Positions 11,086 to 23,500 of a DNA stretch of 64,000 nucleotides are shown in pieces. A program made the position numbers and the translations under genes. The stretch is taken from contig CP141137.1 of the NCBI GenBank assembly GCA_035236585.1, positions 45,096,057 to 45,160,056 of the forward strand, written 5' to 3'. Position 1 is the stretch's first letter; each line of letters opens with the position of its first letter. This stretch comes from Warburgia ugandensis. Lineage: Eukaryota > Streptophyta > Magnoliopsida > Canellales > Canellaceae. The notes below the pieces were generated by a model, which made no database searches, was not told the origin of the DNA, and saw only the letters and a program-made list of their open reading frames with translations.

Positions 11086-12956
11086 AAGGGTTTGGTAACA
11101 GGAAGGACCAAAGGAAGCTTTAAGCTTATATATGCTCGATATCGGTCCGGTCTGGTCAGGTTGAAACAGTGGACTGAGACCGGACTGATATCTCAATCTT
11201 CAATTTCAAATGACCGAACCAGATCGAGGCAGTTGAAGGACTCTCCCGAACAAGGCCTTAGTGCAAATGAAGAAACCGCTATTTGGGGGATTTAGGGCAC
11301 AACCAGCATTCTTAATCTAAGAGGAAGAAGCTGGTGAAGTGCCAAAATTATCCTCTAACAACAGTAAAAGACAACGGTTTAGTCTCAGGGGCAACTTACG
11401 ATCAAAATGAAATGGAAGAACTACGCACAAACAGAACGCAAACTACCGGGGCCCATTATAAACCAAAGCCAACCAAGTATCTAATGGATGATCATTGTCA
11501 TTTTCACCTTTGCAAAGGTATCGAATGAAAACTTATGTAATTGCTCATATGAATGACCATATGTTTCAGCATGGTCTCTATATCATGCTGATTCCTATCA
11601 GCACCATCGGATAGCATTTTCTGTTCTCTACCTTTTTCTTCTTTTTCTTTTACTTGTGTGATAAACAACTAAAACTATTTTTTGAGAAAGAAAGCCCATG
11701 TATCAGATATAGTAAGCCACGTAAAAAGGAAGGGTGGAAACCCATACACCCAAAAAGGACTCGTGAGCCAAAAAGATACCATGAGGATCCTCATCCCAGA
11801 GACCTGTCTAACCGTACATGCAGCTGATTTTAAGAAAACCAAAGAAGAGAACCTGGGTGGTTGAGGCATCCGCTACCTGACTGCCATCTCTGGCCACGTG
11901 GTTACAGTAGGTCATCGAGATCTCCATTCGCAATATTTGACCATCACCTTTCGACAAAGTTGCAAATCATCGATAAAAAGGCAACAGTCCCTCGCTTATG
12001 TATGAACAAAGGGAGGAAAAAAAGTTGAAAATTCCAAGGTGCTTAGAGTAGGCTTTGTCCTAACTGTGATTCATGTGCGTATAAAATGAGTAACACCCTT
12101 TTGGGGGGGAATAAGTAAGACCTAAATTTTCCTCTTTTAAGGAAAGAAACACATTGCAATTGCTTGGCCCCAAATGCACCGTCTACATGCAAAGCAAGAT
12201 AAAAGAGATGCAAAATGCACATACACCCAGAGGAGGATGAAATTTGTATCGTCTCAAATTCAAAACAGTGAAAAAGGAAAGCTTCGACTTAACAAACGTG
12301 TATGAAATTCTCGGTCAATAAACACTCGTTAGGACCATTAAAAAACCAAGGACAAAAGAGGGCAGGACAGCTGCTTCTCATTCTGAGATCTATAAGAACA
12401 TTTTCCCCAAGGAAAAATGAGCAGTAACACCAATAAATCTTGCTTTTGCTTGACACAGTTCTAAATAGAATTCGCAAGTATTTAGCAAACACTGAAAGAA
12501 AATGGGGCCCTACAAATTATTATTACAAACAGTTGCTGAAATTCAAGCTCATCTTTCTTCAATCAATAGATTGATGACATAGAGAACAACAGAACAAACT
12601 TATGATCAGTACAAGACCAACGATGGCCATTATTCGTTTCCATTGTATTATCTAATCCCTACATATACACAAGATCGTCGGATTCTATTGAAGACTCCTT
12701 TTTCAGAGCAATAACTTCTCAAAATCGATATGGTCCAGCAGTGGTATTCCTTTGAATATGTTTATTTCTGTCTACAATCCTCAAAAATATACCAACTGGA
12801 CACTCTCCTCGAGCACCTACTCTCTGCACTACGACATGCTTGCACCTGAACTTCTACTAGTACAAGATTAGTTAATACTACATGCTAAGGGAACCCTCCT
12901 GAGCCTTTGCCAGAAGACTATGCAGCCTGTTTGGGAGTGCAGCTAAGAAAAAGGAG
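11086..12956. other. Downstream flank of EXECUTER, no gene seen
   Basis: I see no conserved reading frame here. The part next to the stop should be the 3' UTR of the EXECUTER gene. A minus-strand AATAAA lies at 12761-12766, about 190 bases past the stop, and is a candidate poly(A) signal. A short inverted repeat around GATATCGGTCCGGTC lies at about 11138-11193. The short open frames in the region show no family features. Confidence 0.5.
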
Positions 12957-14556
12957 TTACTCTGGGAGTTTCATACGGTCGAACAATACAAGGAAGCTTT
13001 GTTCAGGGACTACATAAAGAAACCCAAGTTCTGCGCCTTTCATGTGCTGCCCAAAGCCCTGAATAAAACCATCAAGTGCACTTCAACTCTACAAACATAT
13101 AGCACAAGAATACCCAATACAAAACAGAAAACTATAGCATGCTCCTGCTGACAACTTCGCCAACTCAAATCAGCTAGAAAGTAACAGAACTAAACCTTAG
13201 ATGCATCGAAACACACATACACATTTATACATGGACCAATGTGCCAGAGTTCAAGAATAATGGTAAATCTCCTTACCATCCCATTGAGCTGCAGTAGTTC
13301 ACCATCTACCCATTGTGGATTCCGGAATCCAGGTTCAGCTATTCTCCCCTGGCCTTTGTAACTTGCAACCTGAACGAACAATTTACTAAAACAGTTAGGA
13401 CTCCACATATAAGAGAGGCTAGAATATTCAAATATGATCCCAATCTTCTTATTTTGAAGGGAGCAAGCCAATTGTTTGGCATCTGCAAGAGTCACAGCTC
13501 TGCCTTTAGAAAGGTGAGGAAAACAAAAATCCCCATAATTGTACCCAATGCATAAAAGGGCAGCCCTGGTGCACAAAGCTCCTGTATATGTCGGGTCCGG
13601 GAAGAGGTGGACCACAAGAGTCTATAGTACACAGTCTTTACTTGCATTTTTGCAACAGTGTTTCCACGTCTTGAACCTGTGACCTCAAGGTCACACGACT
13701 GTTGCGCCAAGGCTCCCCTTCTATAATGCAAATGGTTATCTAAAATTCCAATAATAAGATGTGTTTGAATCTCTTGTGATATCAATCTAAACTTGTAAAC
13801 AACCAGATGTGGTTAAGTTGCTAGGAGAAGTTTCAAATTGCTAATGGAAACAAAACATCAAGAAAATGGTGGGCATTATGGTCATTTAAGGATAAATAGA
13901 CTTCTGCAATTTGGATCCTCTGGTCACCTGACGATGTGTCAGGTAAACTATCAGTAACTATCAGGACTATTGAACTGAATATGAAAGAAGATATCTAAAT
14001 CAAAGAAACTTACCACCCCTAATTCCTCCGGATACTTTCCACGATTCACTATGCGATACTCTTTGCCTATTTTTGCTCGAAAAGTCACCTGAATAAGGAA
14101 TTAGAGAATACTGAGTGGAAGGCATGCAATTAACCACAACCACTGCAACTAAGATTGTTTCTAACCTTGCCAGCAGGGACATTTACATCACCAGTCAGCT
14201 TTACTGCCTCGACATACTCAAAGAATTCTACATCTGAGCCCTTACCATTGTCATCTGCCCCATGCCAATGACCAAATTTACGAGTCAACTGTACCACCTC
14301 GGTACCATAGGGACCAAAGGCTCCCACATATAAACCTGCCTTCATCAGCATGTTTCATCTTTTTAAGGCACCTCCAAACAATTGCCTAAATTCTCTGCAA
14401 GTAAATACTAAGTTCTTAAGGAAGCATACCATCAAATGGATCTAATCCATCATTGGTGGTGGTTATCCGTTTAAAATGTGTATTGTTGGATAGCTTGCTT
14501 CGTCTCTGTGCCTGACTAACAGCAAGCTTAACAACCTCAAGTACATCTTTAGAAAC
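12957..14556 (-). CDS. EX1/EX2: EXECUTER exons 7-11: C-terminal DUF3506 / SOS domain
   Basis: Exons 14556-14430, 14335-14166, 14088-14014, 13369-13277 and 13058-12957 encode a lead-in ending GLDPFD, then [48 protein letters not shown]...[28 protein letters not shown] and finally [27 protein letters not shown]-stop. This is the singlet-oxygen sensor (SOS) domain in which a Trp is oxidised in Arabidopsis. Two Trp residues are present here, at about residues 509 and 587. The last exon lies 218 bp beyond exon 10 and has clean splice signals and the family's expected C-terminus. Confidence 0.93.
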
Positions 14557-17500
14557 CTACGAAAGAGTTAGCACTACATCAATTTTGTTGTTATGGAAAC
14601 ATAACAAGTAAAAGAAAATTCCCACTTTAATCACAATACATCTATGTAGATATCAAGCTGATTACATAACATCCAAAAATCAATTAACAAAGACAATAAA
14701 TCTCAGTGATAAAACTGTTCTTGGAAAGACATTCAGATCATCAGTCTATCCAGTTTAGTTGCTGCTTACTGTGAACCTCTGAGCTGTGGAATTGGACATG
14801 CTTTGCAGCATATCTTAATGAAAACACCCAACTGATATTACTGATAGAGACCCGTTTGGTTCTTATGGTACAAGACCTCTAAGCTTTAACAACTTGCAGA
14901 ACACATAACAGACTGGGTGGCCAAATCGACCGCATCTACCTTACCAAGATCCCAAGATCCCCATTGAATGCAGTTATAAGGACTTGAATTCCCTCATAGT
15001 TTTCTCCAAATCTAAATCCTAGTGCTAAGTGCTAGTAGAGGAAATTATGCATACCTTTGAATACTGCCCTGTTACCAAATATGCATTTCTTTCATGAAAC
15101 TTATCCTACCATGGTTGTAGTGCACCAAACAATTTCCAAAAGACCCACACATGCCAACAGATTTGAATTATTATGTATTATCTTGTCATGTGAATACAGA
15201 TTAAGCAAGGCAATAGTTCTGTCCTCCAAGGAATACTAATCAGGAAGAAAAGAGTTGGGATCATTTTGTAATAAATAAAAAAATGTAGAAGCAACTCATC
15301 ATTAGTAACTCAAAGCCAAAATATCATAATCAGGGTGCTAGAATTTCTAGGTTCACAAGAGCAGCAGATTTGAAACAGATTAAAAAACCTGGCAAACCTT
15401 ATCCTGAGTAAGTCAAGATTCCTTAACAATAGAGACTAAGCTTAAGTAGCCACAGAATATTGCAGTAGATCACTTCATTGGTTAGAGAAGGAAATATTAT
15501 CAAGCACATTCATTTACTAACAGAGGCACTCAACGAGGAACCCCAGATGAGGAGTTCTAGTTCCCAACTTCCCAAATAATCTCTTGTTCATATGACACAA
15601 GTGGATACATTAAAACGTTTCCATAAGTCCCTCTCATCGAATGTCACAAAATTGGACTACATTCAAGATCAACAGTGTTGTCTATCCCAGCTGATTCTGC
15701 CAAGCCTGTTCCTTTGGCTGTGGTTTTGCAGGAAAGTAGACAGGGACAGTGGGAATCTTGTTAATCCATTCATACACATCACTAATTACATGACAAGTCA
15801 TTTAGGTACCTTGAGACAGTCATAGTTACTCCCTCTGTTTACCCATGCTTGATTGAATTTCTTCACTTTGACATTCAGAGCACTGAGCAGAATTGCGTGA
15901 GCATCCGCAGGGACCATCGCACTGCTTTGTTTTAATTAAATAGTCAAATTTCCTTTGTCTGTGCCAGCTTTTAGTCAACCATTCAATGCCTGGGGAAGGC
16001 CCCCAAAGGAATGGATTCCAATCCATCCCCCATCTGGGATGTGGCAACCCTTCTCACCTTGGTAGCAGCTCAAGCAGTCCGTCAACATCCAATAGGTTCA
16101 GGACTGAGACCCCTGTGCGCAGACCTGAATATATAGCTATAAAACAGCTCTTCTAATAGCATCATTGGAGCATACAGGAAGCCATATTTCAAAGAGATTT
16201 GAATAATGTGTTACCACTCGTGAGTAAGACATCTGTTAGAAGATATCTATGGCAGTGACATACTTGTCAAAACAAAGATCAAATCCAATTTTCTATGACA
16301 GTCACATACTTTTCAAGACAGATTAAATCCATCTATCTTATTCTCACCTTTGAAGGAGCCTTATCAACACTCCAGAATGCCTTAGCAACATCAAGAGGCA
16401 TCAGCTCTGACACTGCCTGAGCTGCGATTGCTGCTACTTTGAGTCGTGTTGCTTTCTTTTGTTCAGCATCTGGAACTTCATTTCTGCCAGGAATAAGTAG
16501 AACAAAAGAATCTCTTTCCGTATCCTGTATTTCTGCCGGAAAACGTAAATAAGCCTTTGAAGAGATATCCTCCTTATTGTGTAGTATACCACCAATGAAA
16601 AGTTTAAGAGAATTCTTGCCTCCTTCCCCCATATCATTACTCCCCTCTACTGTAACCCCTGCCCGCTGCACATCCTCTAGGTTACTCATCTCGTCATCAG
16701 AACTTTCAGTAGAACTAGCCTTCTCGTCATCCTCATCATCTTGTATTAGCTGCTCCAAAGAGTTAGTACCTTCTTTTATTTCATCAGGTACACTAATATC
16801 CATGAATTTAACTTTTAGTCCTGGAATTCTGTCTTTGAGAAAAGTGAGGATGCTCTTTATTCCTTCTTCGCCAGCATCTTTAGCATTAACATTCTTCTCA
16901 TCATTTTTATCTGTTTCTTCTTTGTTTGTTGGAATATCTTCTGCAGAAGAGCTATCAGAATTGGAGGTGGTTACAGTATCTGTAGTTTTCAGTGGTGAAG
17001 ATGAGGAAAGTTTTGAACCACCATTCATCGGCTGCAGAAACACTACCTATCAAAAGATGAGCTGTCAGAACTGACTGGTCATATGTACAGCTTAAAGATA
17101 CTTTCTAACAACTTTAATAATTAATGTTTTTTCAGTAGATTGATAGATGAAAGTAATAATTTATCATCATAACACCAACATCATATTACCTGGATTATGT
17201 ATTCCTGATCAGTATCTTTGATGACAAAAATTTCGAATAATGGAGAGCCAGGAGATGCACTTAATAATTGTCTGAAAAGAACAATCATCAGTAACATCTA
17301 TTGTTGTTTTAGAAGTTGTCCAGAATCAGTGATACTTTTACCTTGGACTATAGCTCCGGCCAACAAATCTACCCATTGCTGGAGTTATACGTACAATTCT
17401 ACCAAAAGGATCACTAGGCTCCTTTGACAAGCCCACCCACCACCCTACCTGCAATTCAGAAAGAGCATCAATGATCATACTAGAAGTTTCTCTTGATACT

Positions 17501-20500
17501 GCCTGCCCACAAGAATCACAGTCTGCAGTCAACACATTCGTCCCATAATTAAAGCAGACGGCATTTAAGTGTGGCAGATCAAATCTATATCTGATCCAGC
17601 ATTAGGAGTAAACTACTCAAAGAATTTATAGAAATCTTCCTAATCCTGTAAATAATATGCAATGCTTGTATTATGGTGAGGAGTCTCAAGGATACAATAG
17701 GTACATAAGAAGCAACTGCTGACAAGCAAGCCAGCACATGCATGCTGAATATCACCAATCTTTCAACCACTAGAGGATGCCCAAAATCTGCACAATCCTT
17801 ATGCAACTTTACAGGACAGTCATTTGGAGTAAATGAAACTTTAGATGATACATGCATATATACAGACATATGGGTCACCTAGGACAAGTTATGAACAGAT
17901 AGGGCCCATTTAATTTCGCATTATGGCAACTTATAGCTATGCACTCTTTCCCATCCCACAATTCCCTCTTCTTTTTTCTTCCTTTTTTTAACTTATACTC
18001 GTACTTCACCTTCCCCCTTTCTTTTTCTTTCTCCTTTCTATGTTTGGGTTCTTGTGGTACTATAACATCAAGCTGTTCAAAATGGCAGCAGAACAAAGTA
18101 GGTAACACTATTCAATGGCAAAGGATTACGAGCTGAATAGTAACACTTCTAATGCCCTTCAAGCCATTGGTAAGAAATGCATGTGTGAGGATTTTATCTG
18201 AACTACTTTAGGAATTTACAGTTAGTTGAAGATGCTTCCTACAATTATCATCCATCTGATGGAACTGTTGAGAGACTCTAAATGCTTGACTGGTAGCTGA
18301 AGTATGCACACAAACCTTTCATCATGACTACTAGACTTTCAGAGACTTTCGACAGTAGCAAAGATCAACTGTGTCCTATTTGTTGTGGTACCAAAAAGAT
18401 AGGTCAATTTGGCAGCTAGAAGTGAAGAAGACTTACATTTAGGCTGAATTAAAAAGTAAGTTTCATTGAGCAACCATAGTGTATGCTGTTAACTAGGGAT
18501 CAGGTACGTTTAGGCTTATTGATGTTCTCATGGGTCCTAGTCTCAAACTCTTGTAGGATAAGGAGATTTGTCTTATCATCCAAGTAAGTATAAATACTTG
18601 TTTGAAGGATTATTTACCTGACAATTGCAGAACCAGATACAGTGTCTTGTAACTACAGTCGGCCACTATACACACCCATACTGCTGATGAAAGGGATGCA
18701 ATTAGATTCACATTGTGATAGGTAACTTGTACACTTCACAGTAAAATTATCTTACCACTTGAAATTATCGGAGAACTTATATAGTGTCTTGCCACTACAG
18801 TCAGCCATATACAAACCCATACTGATGAAAGAGATGCAATTAGATCGGCCAAAAGGGAAACATTGTTTTGTTGGAGGCAATTTAGCTTCTTGACAAAATA
18901 AGAAGAAAAGTGTTTGTAGTGTGAACCAGTGAAAAATCATTGTAGCATGCAATAATTGTCAAACGTGTAAACTTATGTGATTGAAAACCCTGGAAAACAG
19001 TCTTTGAGTTTCAGAACACCAATGAAGAAGTTTTATGGAATCAGACATTTTGCAACTACTTAAATTGCTAGTAATCAAATAAACAATATTAAAGCAGATT
19101 CTCATTTGTCCGTTGCTCAGTACCAAATTGATATATGCCCCTATGCGAGATCCAAATATCAGTCTGCAGATATTTCACCAAGGCACTTGGCTATAGTTAG
19201 TTTGGTAGTATTTGTTACAAGCCAGGCATGGATGACAACTAGGCTCCACCTGTGGGGGAGCATCGAAGTTATATACATTTGTAGACCGTCAGTCCAAAGT
19301 TATAATCTGTATCTGCTGTAACTTTTAATATGCCAGGGCTCATCACCAAGGAATTTGTTGTAATTTTCATTATAGGCTAGTATATATAAAGGGACATGTC
19401 CCATCTCATGAATTCTTCTTATTCCTTTTCCTCTTTTATTCTTTCTTCTTCTCCTTCTTCTTAATGAAAGATAATACATAATAATTATATAATAGTGATA
19501 GTTTGAAGGGAAACACCATCCTAGAAAATTTTGTCAGCATCCTGGTTGGCTGAATGCAATTTACCATGACAGCATAAACAGATATCATCAATAATGTCAA
19601 GAAAATGCCAAGGAGCACTTTCAAGGTGTTTCATCCATGAGATAACACTAATGAGTCACCTTCTACAATCAGTTTGCCAAATTCTTCGGCAAGAACGTTG
19701 AGAATTGTAGTCCTGAGTGCTACATGCTCTTTATTAGACTCTTGGTGACCTGTCGAACTACTAAATGTTCTGATGACTGAACTATCATGGAATCTAAATC
19801 TAGCTCCCACACCAGATGGTCCAGGATTACAAATAATGGAGCCATCGAAGTTAAATTTAAGTAATCCAAAGGAGGTGCAGACCATTGTTGAGTTTTCCTC
19901 CTCTTAGCAGTCATATAAGAAACAAAGGCATTACATGATCAGAAGACATCCGAAGCAGACAGGTTCTTGGACTTAAGGAAGTCATGCAAAGAAGCAATAA
20001 GGCACAGTTGTCTTTTGATGTCAGTAGCAGACACCAAAGAGGACTTGCTTTTATTTTAAAAGATTCCATTGTATCTGTCCCTCAAAAGAGACCAAGTAAT
20101 AATAGAGATGGCAAGACCCAATAGAAATTTGAACCTTTGTGACTTAGATCATATGGACCAAGCAGGGATAAGATAATGAAGGTTTTTGGCATCGCACAAT
20201 TACTGAAACCATAAGAAAAGTTTTCACCAGATCTAAGATCAATAGGAGCACTGGATTAAGAGGTGATTGGGCTTTTCTTCATGAACACCACAAAGGATGC
20301 ATCTGTTGGCCAAAGCTCAACCTCTTTTCTCAAAATATTCCAAGGTCAATACAGTCATTCTTGTTTTTCTAGAATGATGATATCACGAAATCTACTAGCA
20401 ACAATAAGTCAAATATCAAAAAACAGGTTAGATTAGATTCAAATAATAGATTGAAACTCAATACAAAAAAAAATAAATGTTGGAGTTATATTTTATGGAT

Positions 20501-23500
20501 AATCAAATTCACTTGGCAGTCAACATTCCGATCTAACATTAAGATACCCCTTTACGAGTTAGTGTATCAACGTATACATAGCACCTTCCTCCTCAAATTA
20601 TTGGAACTGATTACGGTTCTAGTTTACATTGAGACTGAACCAATAGAGAGTTCTGACAGAAGTCTATTCAACTCAGTCCGGAGTTACTTCACATCAATTA
20701 TCATAGATGCAATTTTCTGAGAATATTAACATCACTTAATCCCAAGATAATGTGACTTGATATGTATTCTATTAAACACTGTCAGAGAGATTGTAGGTTT
20801 CATCAAGTTCATGAATATAATACAGCGACAAGAACATATGCAGCATACACAAGATACATGATGTTAAGTCCAGGATCTTTATTTCCGTTGATTCAGGGAA
20901 TAAATACAGACAAAAGGGGCAGGCCAGTTTACAAAGCCCCCCCCTCCCCACGTCTGCGGAGTCCAAGGAAGGGGCGGACCATAAGGGTCTATAGTACACA
21001 GCCTTACCTTGCATTTTGCAAGAGGCTGTTTCCCCGTGTCGAACCCATGATCTCAAGGTCATACAACAATAGCTCTACCATTGCGACAAGGCTCCCCTTC
21101 TGGGGAAAAAAATATTGATACATTTTTAAATGTCAATATCAAGGATAAGAACATAAGCATTTAAGTGGGCATAAGCAAGTTCTCAGCACCTATATTGAGA
21201 GTCCATCTAACCTTGAACTAGTAAAACAATGTCAAAAGCACAGGTTCAAAGCAGGCAGACAAGTACATAAACAAATTGGTGACTAAGTTTAGCTGACATT
21301 TCAAAAACTAACATCAAGCCTTATACCTTACATTGCCACCAACTAGCGACTGTGCATGTATCCATAAAATTTAGTGTACGAAAAAGACAGGTGGAAACCA
21401 CCAACAGTTATGGATCTTCTGGAAATCTGATCTATTATGGTGGACATGACCAAAAGAGTTCTGACAGTTGCTTACTTCGGAATATAATAAAGCAGATAGA
21501 TCAAAGTAGTATCTATAGAACTTGAGTTCGAAGCAGTAAAAGGTAGGTGAATCCAAGTTGGTTAGGGCCTTGTTTCTTCACGACTATTCAAAATAAAACA
21601 AATATTTATCAGATAAAAGAAGATGAAATAGCCACTTTGATGAAAAGATAGTTGCACTATTCAACTTAACTAGCTTTCTAATAGGACACTAACTTCATGA
21701 CAGAAAACTTACCAGGCCGCTGCCTGTAAGTCGACAGAGTCTTGATGCATCATGATAACGCTCTTCAAATATTGCATCCTGCAGAAAAGCAAAATGGTTT
21801 TGAACATAGTTCTTGCAAATTTGCATGTTCCTTTCAAGCTAATGGATTACTCAATCACCATACCTTCAACTCAGACATCACTTCAGCTACAGTGTCCTTG
21901 GATGTTGCGTCTGCAATGGCTGCTTTCAGTTTTGCAGCTTCCTGAAAGTCCTCCTTTTCAATTGCATCTTCTAGTTGAAACTGCAAATTCATAGGCAGCA
22001 GTCCAAAGAATTAAAGAGATTTCCACAATAAGCTCTGTTATTTGAAGTCAAGTAGTATTTTTTCTATACCATGACATAAGTATTCTTCTTAAAGAAGTCC
22101 ATTGTCTTCTTTTCCACTACAGTTGTTGGAGAGCTACCAGAATCTCTAACAGTGTGAGTTAAAAACGTATGCTTTTATAGAAACCAATAGAGGGTCATAG
22201 ATGAAGTGAATGATTTAAGTTGGTAGAGCCTAACAACTTCATGAAAAGCGGAATGGTACTTAAATCATCTATCTTTTCGTCAGGGAAAGAATTAATGCTG
22301 AAATGCACAGACATAACAACCTAGGAACATAAGATCGGAAATCCACAAAGCACAACACACTGATTCAATATGCAGTTCTTTCTTTTTGTTTTAAATGGCA
22401 ATAAAGACTTTGAAACACTGAAAACAGAAGATCAAGATGGACAACAAGGGCAAACTAAAAGAACCAGACAGCACCAAACAACTAAAGAACCACGGAAATG
22501 GGGAATTCATATAATGATCCAATGGTCATGAGACCAACCGTAGCATGCAGATTGGCGCACTAAATTACATGAATGAATGAGCCAAAAAGAAATGTCAAAG
22601 CCATCAATCAGATCCAGCACCTACTTGATGGGGACCATTTTTGTTTTGTTGCAGTTTAGTTTACTTGGGATATTTACCGCTAAGGGTATTAGGTTTCTTA
22701 GTGAGTTGTGACTTAAGTAGGGGCAATTTTGTGTTTTTTGGATTAGGGTTGGATGTCCCCTACTTAAAATCTTTTTCTCTTTTGTTTGAGGAGTTTTTTT
22801 TATGAATAATGAATGAAATTTTTGTTGGACTTGGTGGATTCCTCGTTCTAGCTTCCTTCGCATGAGCGTGAAGCCACATTAGGTACAAGGCCGAATCACT
22901 TTTGTCTCACCCCGTTCTGTAAGTCAGTACGTTTCTACCTTGTCATTTAAAAAATAACCGATTCCACTAACTAGACCCTCAGAGTGATTTAGTCGATACA
23001 GAGGTGCACTTGAAGTGGGAGGTGTATTGTCATTATTGGGCTGCGCCCCTTCCCATAAGGCCTCACCGTCGAAAGGACGATTTCTGAGCTGCGTGTGGTT
23101 ACGTGATTTGCGTCAGTAATAACCTAGAATTTTACAAAGCTTAATCAGGACTAGTCGTCAATTAAAGGGAGGATCAAGATTGAAACTTCAATCTTACCTT
23201 AATCAGTAGAGATGTGGGACAATTTGCAGATCTTGTAACTCATTGTAGGCTATTTGTGCTAATTAAGATTGATTTTCTACATGGTGAAGTGTTCGTCATA
23301 GTTTAATTTATGTTTTCTTATATAAGTTAATTCTGATATGATCTCAACATATAGATTAGGTCATTTTTCATGATGTCCTACATCAAATTTGGTATCAGGG
23401 CATGAAGTTGCTTAGGATCTGCATTAGTTTGCAATTGTACCCAATTGTAAACCCACGCCCCCCGCCCCCCACCCACAACCCTGATGGATTTGCAACCTTC

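Noticed and set aside
13190-13785. Minus-strand frames reading through EXECUTER exon 10 and the Au SINE as separate proteins
   Set aside because: Only the part between the splice sites at 13369 and 13277 matches the family. The rest is intron and SINE sequence.
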